Positions 46,291 to 58,000 of a DNA stretch of 64,000 bases are shown piece after piece. The translations under genes were made by a program, and so were the position numbers. The notes below the pieces were generated by a model, which worked only from the letters and a program-made list of their open reading frames with translations, was not told where the DNA came from and ran no database searches. The stretch comes from Macrothele yani (taxonomy: Eukaryota; Arthropoda; Arachnida; Araneae; Macrothelidae), in assembly GCA_039090855.1 (NCBI GenBank), contig CM077005.1, positions 16,841,921-16,905,920 of the forward strand. Direction: 5' to 3'. Position 1 is the first letter of the stretch. Each line of letters starts with the position of its first letter.

Positions 46291-48856
46291 ATTTTTTTGA
46301 GTGGCCATTGGCCAGTGGGTAGACAAAATCTAGTGGCCATTTTCCTTATGACTATTTCGTGTTGTATACACATTTTATCACTGCACTGTATACCTTTCAT
46401 TTATTTAGACATAGTTAAATTTAAGCTTAGTAGTTACAAGGGCACAATGTCTATTGTCCAGTGCAATTAAATAAATAAATATAATCTTAAAAGTTATATT
46501 TTTCTTCAACCACATCAACCAAATTTTCTAGGCAGTTTTTATTGGGAAGATAATTTAATCATTTTTATTTGGTCTCTCGCTATGCTCACAAATAAAATCT
46601 CTCAATCTCTCCACCACAAATTGATAGAAGTGATGGGTCAAAATTTTCAAGCAGTACTTACTTTTGCTTACTTTATTTAATTTGCTCTATTTTCTAGTCA
46701 TTCTTTGCATGAGCATTGTCTTGTCATTAAGAACATTGCCCACAATGCTTGCATTCTCTTAACTTCTGCATTGCTTGGCATAAGTAAGCAGTATTGAGTA
46801 TTTCAACAATTTGTGCTATGACCTTCATGTACTAAAAATTGCTTGTTTTTAGTCTCTTTAGCAGTTTTTAGTGAGTTATTGATGGTCAAAAACATTCAGA
46901 CATTATGCTTCGAAGCTGCTTCCATTCTGCTAAATTTTTCTTTTCATTACTTATTTTTGGTTGGGTTCTTCTTGGTACCAAAATGAAAACTATCTGTATA
47001 AGCTTTCAAAAATGAATTTCATATCTTATAGCAGAATCATTTTGTGGTACAACTGAGATTGAGAGAAATGTGAATACCAACCTAGTCACTTCATTTTACA
47101 GACTCGCAATGATTCCTGACCACTAACAGAAAATATTCAGTAATTTCCTGGGTTGTTCTAATAAATATTACATTAAAAACATTGATAAACCTTCACAGGT
47201 GTTGAAAAAATAGTCATGACGAAATAAGAACACTTGCCGAGTATCCTGATTCCATCAGATTCTGTCCGGTTTTCGAACCCAGTGTCAGGTGGGGTTTTTT
47301 TTTCAGAAAACGTTCAGTTTTGATAGAATTTTAATGCTTTGTCATTTTTTCTGTTTGCCCACCACAAACCTTCCAAATACTACGAATTCTCCATAGTCAC
47401 TATGAAAATAATCGATCGCTGTGAAGTATGAGAAACATAGAATATACTACGAAAATAAAAAATCTGGTTGTCGTTTTTTTTTTCCCTTCAGAACACGTTT
47501 AATGATTTGTCATTTTTTCCTCTTTGTCCAACCTCAGATCTTCCAAATGCTACGAATTCTCCATAGTCACTACAGAAATCGTCGATCGCTACGGAATACG
47601 GAAAACATCAAATATACTACAGAAATAAAAAAAAAATTATGAAATAATGTTATTCAATCATTTGTCCAAAGTTTATTTTCATGTTTTAAAAATTCTAACA
47701 TTCATCAAACATTTTTGGGACTGTTTATTGGATGTGTTTAATGTCGCGACACCTGTTCGATATAATTTGAGCATCTTCATGCCGTTCCTTGCCTGAAAAT
47801 GATTGTTCTAGCACAGATTAAAATGTTCCGTTCTTTTTTAAATTTTGAATTTTTCTTACCCCAAAATGCACTTTCTTTTCACTTTCTGGTTATATTTTTA
47901 TGTTATATTTTTTCTGATTATGTTTCTCGTTTTTAATAGCTTCAGTAAAAGTGAAAAAGAACAACTTCGTATTTTAAAAGTTTTTTTAGTGAAGTGCAGT
48001 TTTTGTTATTTCTAACAGATTGTTCTTCAAAACCAATCAATACGGAAAGTGCTTTTTCTTTTCCGCCTTTTGAAAGCTAAATTAAATTTCAAAATCAGTA
48101 CTTATTCCGCCCGTGATGGAATCATTCCTTTTCCATAACCCGTAAAATAACCATCACGGCAGAGTGAACAATACAGTACTGATTTTTGATACATAATTTC
48201 GCTGAAAAACTTGTGTTTACCCATTTCTTAGTAACATTTTACTGTATTAAGGGGCAGACAAGAGGGGTTTTGTTTATGTTTATAGCCAACTTTACTCGTG
48301 CAAAGGAAACTCTACTCTGTGTGGAATAAAAGGTGTGCGGCGGCGGAAAGTGAAGTCCCGATTTTCTACCTTTGATTTCTTTTTGTAAACAAAAGGGAAA
48401 ATGTTTGCCCATTTTGTTTGATGATAAGCAAGAAGTGCCTAAGCAATGGAAAATTGTGCATTTTCAGAGAAACCAAACTTTAAAAAACGAGCGGCTGAGG
48501 ACAAGTTGTGATTGCACAGTTCCATCTAAAGCCACAGGTGTCCATTCCCGATATGGTTACTTTGTGCACCAACTTGAGTGGAAAAACAAACAGCTGCACC
48601 CTGTTCTTGAAGAGTGAATCTATAAATAGATCGTACCCACTTATGTGCGGAGGAAAGGGCCGTTTTTCACTGTGCGCGAGTTGGATCACTTGAAAATGCA
48701 TTTCCTATAACAGGAGAGTTTTAAAAATGCAAATTAATTCTTTAGCAATGAAAAAAGGCAATTTTCGAGCGTGGCGACTGAAGTTACTTTTTCTACTGGA
48801 CATTTTATTTTATCCAGTCGCCACGCGGCGAGTGGCTACCGCTAATTTTAATCTTT
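46291..48856. other. Intron interval between two mariner pieces
   Basis: No gene recognised. It contains a two-copy tandem repeat (47300-47640) and a hairpin at 48769-48829 (GCGTGGCGACTG and CAGTCGCCACGC). It may be an insertion that split the mariner, but its ends were not defined. Confidence 0.5.
47300..47640. repeat. Tandem duplication, 170-bp period, two copies
   Basis: TTCCAAATACTACGAATTCT at 47371 recurs with one change at 47541. Flanking CCATAGTCACTA, CGATCGCT and TATACTAC words recur in order at the same spacing. The copies differ by point changes and homopolymer length. Confidence 0.88.
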
Positions 48857-49180
48857 ACCATCCGCCCTACAGCCCTGATTTGGCAGTCAGACTTTCATCT
48901 GTTTCCAACACTGAAGAGGGAGTTGCAAGGTCGCTATTTTCAAACTGATGGTGCAGTCCAGGCCGGCATAAGGTCGGTTTTAAAGGGCCTGAGCCCGGAC
49001 TTTTGTGCAGAGGGGTTCAATAAATTGGTGCAGCGTTGGAACAAATGCCTAAAAGTTGGTGGAAACTATGTGGAGAAATAGTGACGAACGTACCTATCCA
49101 GACATATATCATTTTCATGAGCATCTTACTGAATAAAAAGTTCACTGTATAGGGAAATTTATATATTGAATGACCCTTGT
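48857..49180 (+). pseudogene. mariner transposase, C-terminal fragment
   Basis: Reads HPPYSPDLA, then after a one-base shift DFHLFPTLKRELQGRYFQTD and EGFNKLVQRWNKCLKVGGNY with VEK and a stop at about 49080. SPDLA..DFHLF holds the third catalytic D of mariner. What follows to GACCCTTGTA near 49180 looks like the right terminal region. The left part of the element is absent here; the frame at 45465-46290 is the best candidate. Confidence 0.8.
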
Positions 49181-49189
49181 ATATAAATA

Positions 49190-51526
49190 CAGTCGAACCT
49201 TGATATGTCGAAATATTTTCATTTTCCCTCATGCGTAATAGAAAACTAATTTAAAACAAACTCATGAACTCTAAATGTTTCTAATCTCACTCTCGATATA
49301 TAAAATGTTTCCCTGTCATCATTTGAATAAAAAACTCCCAGAATATCCAAGAGTGTTTTGACTGTCACACAGGAAAAACTTGAAGCTGGTAGGAAACCTG
49401 ATAAGAGCTCAAGCCCTCCGAGTTACCCTTTCAGCAACCCCCTAACCCCCGACACAGGAGGAAGCATCAAGAAAAATCGCAGTTATTTAAATCACCTGGA
49501 ATGGCTATAGTCGGTCGGGAAGTCGTGGGAACGCGAAGTGTTTCGTCTCAGCATCAATAGATTACTAGCCCCCCCAGCCATCGCAACCAGGCCACCCAAG
49601 GAGGCAATTCACTGGGCTTCCAAAGCTTTCCTTCCATTCCTTCAACAGACACCTAACTGAATGCCGCTAAAACGATGTCTACTAAACGTAAGTTGAATAT
49701 TCTCTCGATAGCTGATAAAATGCGAGTCATAGAAGCTGTAGAGAAAAGTGGTAAAAAGAAAAGCGAGATCGCGAAAGATTTCAAAATCCCTAGCAGTACT
49801 TTATCAACAGTTCTGAAAAATAAAGAAAAGATTGTAAAGAGTTTTGATGACAACCATGGGAAAAGGAAAAAAATTAGAAGCTCTGAATACCCGGATATTG
49901 AAACATGCTTAATGAAATGGATTAGCAAATGTCGTTCACAGAACTTGCCTCTTGGTGGAACTCTAGTAAAAGAAAAAGCTGAAGATTTTTGAAAAAAGTT
50001 GAGACACACAGATTTTCCAACAGATTTTAAAGCGAGTAATGGTTGGTTCGAGAACTTCAAGAAAAGAAACAACATAACTTTTCTGAAGATGTGTGGTGAA
50101 AGTGCTAGCGTCGACCAAGGATTGTGCATGGACTAGAAAAAGAGTATTGTCACCAATCCTGGAAAAATACGATCCAAAAAATGTTTTCAATGCTGATGAG
50201 ACAGGATTATTTTTAAAGTGTATGCCTGATAAAACTATGGCCATTAAAAGTGAAACATGTCACGGCAGGAAAAGAAGCAAAGAAGGATTGACTTTGCTGT
50301 TTTGTGTTAATATGGATGGTTCTGAAAAGCTCACACCTATTCTGGTAGGTAAATCTGCTAAATCCCAATGTTTTTCGGGAATCAAATCTTTTCCAATGAC
50401 TTATTTAGCGAGCAAAAAGGCTTGGATGACTGAAGAAATTTTCACTAATTGGTTAAAGGAATTAGACAGAAAAATGTCTGGTGAACAGCGCGATATTGTT
50501 CTTTTTCTTGGACAACTGTACAGCGCATAATAGGGTGCCTAAATTAAAATCTGTAAAAGTTGGGTTCATGCCATCAAACACAACTTCTGAATTACAGCCT
50601 CTAGACCAAGGTATTATTCAGAGTTTTAAGGTAAAATATTGTCACAAAGTTGTACAAAAATGCATTGCTGACATTGATGAAGGAAAGTCAACTAACGTGG
50701 ACATTTTGCAGGCGATGCATATCTCTGACAGAGCTTGGAAGGATGTCACTGAAGAAACCATAGTTAATTGTTTCAAAAAGGCAGGATTCGTTCAAAATGC
50801 TGAAAATGGAGAGCAACCAGATGATCCTTTCAGTGAAAATGAAGACAATCAACAGCTAAATGAAGACTGGCAACATCTTTCTAAGGCATTACATATTGAA
50901 GAAAGTGGGACTTTTCAAGATTTTGTTGAAGTTGATGGAAATGTTGCAGTGACTGGGGAATAAAGTGACGAAGATATTATTGCTGAAGTAAAAGTTGTAT
51001 CAGAGAAAGAAGATGAAATTGAGGAATCACCTTTACTAAAAGTGACTTGCCGAAGAGCTAAGTCATTAATAGAAAAACTTCAAAATTTCGTAGAGTCAAT
51101 GCCGAATATGACGCCAGAGACTTTCCATACCCAATTGGAAAATGTGATTCAACGATCCAGTATCAGTTACCAAACTGTTATAGATGACTATTTTGAAAAG
51201 TGAAGAAATGTAAGATTACATTTTTGTATGTGCTATACATGTACATACACTACTACATGTACATATAACATAGTACTGTACACTACAGTACATACTACTG
51301 TATAATAAAATGTGTATCCAGTAATTTCAAGCTTCGCTTTATTGGTTATCAGCATTTTCGTGGATGATACTGTACATACCCAATTCTCTATCTGCAAGAT
51401 AAGGTAAATGATTTTTTTAAATTTGTAAAAAATACAGTACATATTCTTTTATGAAATTTTGAAAATTTTTGATATCTTGAATCTTTTCTGTACCCGCTTC
51501 AAGTTCGACATATCGAGGTTTGACTG
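49190..51526 (+). mobile_element. Tigger-type transposon, complete ends
   Basis: Ends CAGTCGAACCTTGATATGTC (left) and the near-complement GACATATCGAGGTTTGACTG (right), flanked by TA at 49188-49189 and 51527-51528. The 2337-bp length and the end sequence are typical of the Tigger group of pogo-like transposons. Confidence 0.95.
49675..51203 (+). pseudogene. Tigger transposase, lightly damaged
   Basis: Starts MSTKRKLNILSIADKMRVIE, with a pipsqueak-type helix-turn-helix (KSEIAKDFKIPSSTLSTVLK) and then CENP-B-like DNA binding (DFKASNGWFENFKKRNNITF). The DDE core has FNADETGLFLKCMP (first D), LFFFLDNCTAHNRVPKLKSV (second D) and SELQPLDQGIIQSFKVKYC (third D). An acidic tail and TVIDDYFEK end it at 51203. 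Damage consists of a stop at about 49990, frameshifts near 50090 and in a T run near 50510, and a stop at 50961. All three catalytic residues remain. Confidence 0.93.
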
Positions 51527-52386
51527 TATATGGGCCAATCAGAAAATTTTATTTTTGCTATTTAGTAAAACAAGTTTATAGCAGTGGTCAATAATTTTTT
51601 TCTACTGCAGAAAAGTTTAAATTTATTAGAAAAATAAATAAATTTACTAATGCATGTTTGCCAATGTTTCATGCATGCGGCCAGTTTCATAATGGAAATA
51701 TAAACATCTTACACTGCAACAGTTCTGTACATAATGTGAAATTCCTGTGTAGCAAATTCTGTCAACAGATAACACTTTCAAGATAACACATCGCAGTAAT
51801 ATTTTATTGGCAGACACACATAGGTAAAAATGGTTTTTTTTCTTTCTTTCTTCATTTTTTTCTTTTTTGCTAATAAAAAATAAGCCATTCTACAGTGAAA
51901 AAAACTACTGACCCCAGCTTTAAACTTGCTTCTCCACATTTAAAAAATAAAACTAGCCCACATAAAGGTTTGGAAGCATGAAATAAAGTGTGTGCCTACT
52001 GCCTACTGATCTATACAATTACCAAAACATTCAAATTATTAGTACATTTTAATACCTTTTTTTTTTTATAAAATATTTTTGCATAAAATTTATGTGCAAC
52101 TAATTTCTTTGCCCATTGATACTAGGAGTGAAGAGGCAACATAAAGTGGAGTGTTACGCAACAGGTCTGGTACTACTTCAGAGCGCAGCACTACGGGAAG
52201 GAAGTCCTGCTAAGCTATTTTTCACATCAAAATTCAATGCTTATTAAAATGTGAAAAACACTGCTTGCAGAGTTTCCATGTAATTTGGTGAACTGAATAA
52301 CAATTTTCCACAACATTTTTATGCCTACTGTTGTGTAAGTTCTTGAAGTACAATGTGAATTTACATGTTGGGAGAATTGGGCAGCA
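51527..52386. other. Intron interval without gene
   Basis: No coding region. A 35-bp word starting CTACTGATCTATACAATTAC at 52003-52037 recurs exactly at 52811-52845, inside the following inverted repeat. Confidence 0.65.
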
Positions 52387-53720
52387 ACACATAACTGAAA
52401 TAAAGGATGTGAAGAAAATAGAGGAACACACTTAAACGGGAGCTTTCGAACTATGTCTTTAGTTCTTCAGCCAGAGTTTGGATGGAAACTGACTAGGTTG
52501 TTGCCAGATTCCCCACGAATGTTGTACTTATTTTGGATGAGTAGGGATTTCGAGATCATGGGGATGATATAAATGGAGATTCCCAATTTCAAATATTGGA
52601 AGAAAGATTAATTTCCAAGCTTTCACAGTAGCAAAGAGCATAGGAACTGGAAAATGGTGCAGTTTGCTTTGAATCCTTCCAACAGGGTTCGGCTGAGGTG
52701 TTTTCCGAAGTGAAGGACTAAGGCAGTATTAGAGTTCCAAATATTTACATCTTTTTGGTCTTTCAATTTATTTGGTGCTTTGATAGAAGCTTCCGCCATA
52801 GAAAGTTTGTCTACTGATCTATACAATTACCAAAACATTCAAATTGGAACAGAATAAACTCCTGGATGATCAAGTGGGTATATTTTATCACGGTCATTAT
52901 ATAAAAACACCTTCAGAATTGTGAACCTTTTTTTAATTTGTAAGAGGAATTTGGATGGAACGGAATGGAGCCTGTGACTTGCACATTTTCTTTGCCTCTT
53001 CAGAGCTTTTATTTTAAATTTCAGTTCAAACTGGTAATAAAAAAACTAATCTACCAGACTCCATTCCTTTCCGTCTAAATTCCCCTTACGAATTAATAAA
53101 AAAAGTTTAAGTTTGGTTAATATCTTACAATCAGTTCCAACCCCACAATTCTAAAGCTCTTACTTAGTGACAGAGATAAAATAGACCCACTTAATCTTCT
53201 GGGAGTACTCTATTCCATTAAAAGTTTCATCTTGATAAACTTTTTACGTCAGAAGCTCCTATAAAACCATCAATAATAGATTGAAATAACACCAAAAAGA
53301 TGTAAAACTGGGGAACTTTAATACTGCCTTAGCCTCATTCACATTTGAAATACCTCCCCAGAACACTGTTGGAAGAATTCAAAGGAAATTGTGCCATTTT
53401 CTGGTTCCTATGTATGTTCTTTGCTAAAACTGCAAAAGATTGGAAATTAACCTTTCTTCCTATAACTGTAATTTGGAATCTCCATATATTATCCCCATGA
53501 TCTGGAAATCCATACTCTTCTGAATTACAACATGCGCAAATCTGGCAACCATTTATCATAACGGAATGATGAAGATCCGGCAACAATCTAGTCAGTTTCC
53601 ATCCAAACTCTGGCTGATGCAAAACTAAAGACAAAGTTTGAAAGCTCCCATGCAAAATATAACTTTTATGTAACTTAAGCATGTTTCTCTATTTTCTTCG
53701 CATCCTGTCTTTATGTGTAC
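52387..53720. repeat. 1.33 kb inverted repeat with hammerhead-like motifs
   Basis: The left half is repeated inversely in the right half around a centre near 53045. Examples are GGATGTGAAGAAAATAGAG at about 52407 against its near-complement at about 53686, and GGATGGAACGGAATGGAG at 52952 with its near-complement near 53060. Each arm holds a TGAWG...GAAAGCT hairpin motif, at 52441-52476 (minus) and 53614-53646 (plus). No convincing protein is encoded. Confidence 0.85.
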
Positions 53721-53919
53721 TGCACAATATGTTCATTTCTTCTCCAAGTTAAACGGCCTAGATTGAGAATCAAGGTCATATAAAGGAATGCATAGGTGCC
53801 TTAACCAGAATTCAAACCCATGCCCCACATCATGAGGAGTTAATAGCCCATGCCATATACCACTAAATCACTGGGTAACAAACAATTGACTACACTGGAT
53901 AGAAGGAAAAAATAATTAC

Positions 53920-54102
53920 CCCACAGTATTCACCATCACAAAATATTTGTGGTGGAAGAGCATTAGGCCTGTCATGTAGCTTGCATTGTGTGCGCATGAA
54001 ATTACGCTCATCTTCTTTTCCCAATTCTGTAATATCAATAACTTCATACTCTATTTTCAGGGATGATAGGATGAACAACACTCTCTGTTGCTGTTTCCTT
54101 AT
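53920..54102 (-). CDS. SH3BGRL-family protein, core exon
   Basis: Minus strand, 183 bp, exactly 61 codons. The acceptor is ATGCTTCATTTCAG before 54102 and the donor is GTAATT after 53920. The peptide IRKQQQRVLFILSSLKIEYE continues with VIDITELGKEDERNFM, then RPNALPPQIFCDGEYCG. SH3BGRL proteins have a KKxQQxVLxxL helix, an exxDI strand, an (R)xxM helix and the LPPQIF segment in the same order and spacing, in a glutaredoxin-like fold. The next exon at 40418 continues in phase 0 with DYDDFE. The preceding exon (start codon and first beta strand) was not found in 54103-64000 and probably lies beyond the window. Confidence 0.92.
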
Positions 54103-54245
54103 CTGAAATGAAGCATGCATTTTATAAGAGAAGAAATATAAATGCAGCAAAATAATATACATGGTAATAATGCACAATGTTAAACCTCATCTAGGAAGAA
54201 AAGCACAGAATTTAACATTTCTTATAAAAGAGAATCACAAAAATA

Positions 54246-55514
54246 CAGAGGGGCAAGTCAAAAGTTTTGCAATATTTGCATAAACCCATGTGCTGTGGTG
54301 GGTACGTCACGTGTTTAAACTAGTACAAGTTGCACACTGTAGTCAGTCAAAAGGGATATAAAGTGGTAGTCATTGCTGTGAACAGCACTGCATGCCATCG
54401 TTCTGTCTGCAGTTGGGACTCCTAAAAAATAAACAGAGACAATTTGACTAATTAGGGAACTTTTACGAGTTTGAACTTGGCCATAATGCTACTCAAGCAA
54501 CATGAAATATTTGTCATGCGAAAGGGGAAGGTTCCATGGACCACAGCACAGCAACCAGATGGTTTAAGAAATTCCACTCTGGTGACAGAAACCTTGACAA
54601 TCAGCCAAGGTAAGGTAGGTTGCGAACCGTGGATTCAGAGGTCGTGCGCAAGGCTGTAGAGGTAAATCTGACAACCAGCACTCGTATATATCACAGATTA
54701 TCGTGGTTCGTCACCTTCAGGACCTTGATAAGGTCAACAGGAGTTGCTGCATGGCCCCTCAAGAACTGACGCCAGCTGAAGCAAACCGCTGAGTAGTAGT
54801 GTGCACAAAACTCCTAGGAAACCCATGTGATGTACATTTCATCAAGAGAATTGTTATGTGCGATGAAAAGTGGATCTATTTCCGTAATCCCAACACACAA
54901 CGGCAGTGGTTGAGTCCGGGCCAGCTTCCTGAACCTGTTGCCAAACGTGGGCACTTCAAGCACAAGGTGATGCTCTGCGTCTGGTGGGATTTCTAGGGGA
55001 TAATCCATTACGAATTTGTTACAGACGATCGGACCATCAACGCCAACCTCTACTCTGTCTCTGAACCGCTGGAGAGGATGTATGCCATTCTGGAGGAAAA
55101 GTACCCGGCACTGTTGAACAGAAAGCTCACTCTCATACAGCAGGACAACGCTTGGCCTTGTAAAGCATGAACGACCCGGGCAAAACCCCAGGAACTTGAG
55201 GACATTGAACTGATGCAACACCCGGCATATAGTCCAGATCTTGCCCCGTCGGATTATTACTTGTTCCAGTCCATGGCCCACTTCCTTCGCAGGTGGCACT
55301 TCAACAACCAGGAGGAGGTGGCAGCTGGAGTGAAGGAGTACTTCGCCTCAAAGGACAAGAATTGGTACCGCTGCAGAATCGAAGAACTGGCAGGCAGTTG
55401 GCTAAAGACGGTGCAACATGATTGGCTATACTTTGAACGCTAGTCAACTTTCGTCATAAAGGTACGTATGAAGACAAAGTGATCCAAATATTGCAAAACT
55501 TTTGACACCCTCTG
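54246..55514 (+). mobile_element. mariner transposon C
   Basis: Ends CAGAGGGGCAAGTCAAAAGT (left) and the near-complement ACTTTTGACACCCTCTG (right). TA precedes the left end; the right flank reads CA instead of TA, presumably mutated. Length is 1269 bp. Confidence 0.88.
54460..55443 (+). pseudogene. mariner transposase (element C)
   Basis: The first half is heavily decayed. Clear parts are IKRIVMCDEKWIYFRNPNTQ (first catalytic D), GHFKHKVMLCVWWDF, QQDNAWPC (second D) and HPAYSPDLAPSDYYLFQSMA (third D), ending HDWLYFER and a stop at 55443. Stops and frameshifts lie between these parts. It differs from mariner A at most positions and so belongs to another subfamily. Confidence 0.88.
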
Positions 55515-55866
55515 CATTAAAAAAAATATTTTTAATGAACGTAGACTGACATTTTGTGTTGAATCCTGCTCACAGAAACATTTAAAAGAACACCATTTTT
55601 TAACTTGTAATAATATAAAATTATTTACTTTGGGGTTTTATTTATAAAAGCTAATACTAAACAAAAGTTTGTTTCAAAATTATGAGAGTGATGTTTCCTG
55701 CTATGTGAGTTATTTTACTTAAAGATCTAATAAAAATAATTCAATTGTATTACTAGCTGAATTAAACTTTTAAAATGCAATCTGCATATTTTGATTTTCC
55801 CTATGGTACAGAATTGTGTGGCATCCCCTCCAGAATCACCTAACCATTTTAGGACAGGATGACCCC

Positions 55867-56091
55867 TCTCTTTCTCTTTCTCTTTATTGGAGGTTTAACG
55901 ACCACCGTGAGCAACTCAATGGGCTATAAGCAGTCGCCCGTCCCTAATTTAGTTTCACTGGTTCCAGGGAAGGGAGAGAGCCAGTGCCGTAAGACAAACA
56001 CAACATCCATGCCTCACCGGGATTCGAACCCGGACCCCGTTCGGACGAATGATCAGAGGCCATCGCTTAGACCACTGCGCCACCGGGGCGG
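55867..56091 (-). repeat. tRNA-derived SINE, copy F, with 12-bp target duplication
   Basis: Minus-strand copy with an intact-looking tRNA head at the right end (B box GGTTCGAATCC, A box TGGCGCAGTGG). The tail is a CTTT-rich stretch instead of pure T. CAGGATGACCCC flanks it at 55855-55866 and 56092-56103, a perfect duplication. Confidence 0.94.
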
Positions 56092-57083
56092 CAGGATGAC
56101 CCCAAATAAATATTAAGAAAAAGTTAACTTTTTGTACACTTGGATGTGGAAAAATCTTAGCACTGCAGCAATATAAATTTTTGAAATACACAGATATGGT
56201 GAAACTCTCAGATGTAAGTTAAGATGGATGTCTAGTGATTTTGCTCCCTATACTACAACAATGGAAAAAGTTTTGACCCAATTTCCTCAGAAAAGGAAGA
56301 TTTCTCATACATCAAAATTGGACCACTGATTAAAAAAAAAAAAAAAACCCCATCCTGACTTAGATTGTACAATTGGTGTTTTTGCAAAAAACTTTTCTGA
56401 AATATATTAAAAAACAATAACTTTAATTCAATGTAGTGCTAAGAAAGTGTGGAGCCACCTGTAAGCAAGTCAAGTATCATAACTACAGTGAAGTATTGTT
56501 ATTGATTTTTAATATATTTCAGGAAAGTTTTTTTGCAAAAAACACTGATTGTACAGTGGTCAAGATGTTTTTTATCAGTGATCCAATTTTGATATATATA
56601 CATGACACTGACCATAAAACAAAAAAAGCTGAACTTTTTAACCGGGTGAAAAATCAGAACATGCGACAAGAAAATGTGTTATATATAATACAGCATGAGC
56701 AAGATGGAGTTGTTCATTCTAATTTATTTAAGTAGATATTTAGAGCACACCACTGCTTTTTTTTTTTTGTACTTGTTGAACATCAGCTTGATTTCCCTCT
56801 TGTGTTGCTTTCTTCTCAGCAAGTTCCATGGACAATTTGTCTTTTGTTGACTCTGAAGCAGCACTGCAATCTTTGCTGAATTTATCTTTCTGCTGATATC
56901 ATTCCCTTCCCATTTTTTCATCACTTTTTTTATTATTCTTTTCCTTTTATTCCATCAGATGATAATTTAGCCATCATGCTGAAAGAACTTTCAGCTTGAG
57001 GACCATGAATGCATGATATCCAAACTAATTACTACTTTAAATAAATGGTGTGACTTACAGAATATATACAGTATATATATTTT

Positions 57084-57122
57084 TGTTTGATTGGAGGTTT
57101 ACGACCACTGTGAGCAACTCAG
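57084..57122 (-). repeat. SINE fragment
   Basis: TTGATTGGAGGTTTACGACC and GTGAGCAACTC match the tail-proximal part of the SINE body. The rest is missing. It lies inside the TTAA element. Confidence 0.75.
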
Positions 57123-57169
57123 TAACTTACCGAATATGAATACTTCCAAACATCATCCATTGATTCGAA

Positions 57170-58000
57170 CAAATTTTCAAACTTCGTCACTTCCGTTTTT
57201 GGAAAATTTCACCTCCTTTAACAAGCTTAAGTGCAAACATTTATGAGGGAAAGTAACATTTAAAAACAACAGTGGATATTGAGCAGCAATAAAAAAAAAA
57301 TGGTTACGAGGAGAAATCTTCACTTCCATCGCCTTCCATTTTCGGAAACCCTTTCCTCCATTTTTAAGCTGAAACGCCGTATTTTTGGAATAAAACCATA
57401 TATAAGAAAAATACTGAGCAGAAGGAACATCGCAGAAAAAAAAAAAAAAATTATGGGAGAAATCTACGCTCTGCCTAACTTCAGTTTTCAAAAGTTTCGA
57501 TGGACGAGTTTTCTGTCCTCAAACGGAAAACGACCCCCCCCCTCCCCCAATTGCCATTCGGTTGTGCACTGACCACGAGAATATCCAAAATAATAACAGA
57601 AATGGCGGAATTCTTCGAATCCACAGAAGAAACTCATCCCTGAAAACATTATAGGAAAATCTTCCTGCCGTCCTTAACTTCCGTTTTCAGAAATCATTGC
57701 CCACAACTTCATGATGAGATACAAACATTTATGCACTGAAGTGATATTTAATGATACTGGACAAAGGCAACACATCGCAAGTAAAAATAAATTATGGGGA
57801 AAATCTTCACTGTGTTTAACTTCCGTTTTTGCAAGTTTCGGAAAACGAGATACCATCCCCAGACGGTAAACGACCCCACCCTACCTCCAAAAAATTTCTC
57901 TTCAGTTCTGCATCGATCTCGAGGATGACGCAAAAAAGCGGAATTCTACGAATTCATGGAAGAATCTCGTGTATGGATATATGGCAAATCTTTCTACGCT
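57170..58000. repeat. Diverged tandem units of two alternating types
   Basis: One type begins CTTCCGTTTTTGGAAA and includes CAAACATTTATG and TGGGGAAAATCTTCAC-like words. The other begins TTAACTTCCG and includes GTTTCG, AAACGACCCC and GGAATTCTTCGAAT-like words. Units appear alternately at about 57180, 57470, 57670 and 57810, with substantial divergence. Confidence 0.65.

Noticed and set aside
48372..48617. 81-codon frame before the mariner fragment
   Set aside because: It resembles nothing known and an opposite frame overlaps it. It may be part of an uncharacterised insertion, but this cannot be supported.
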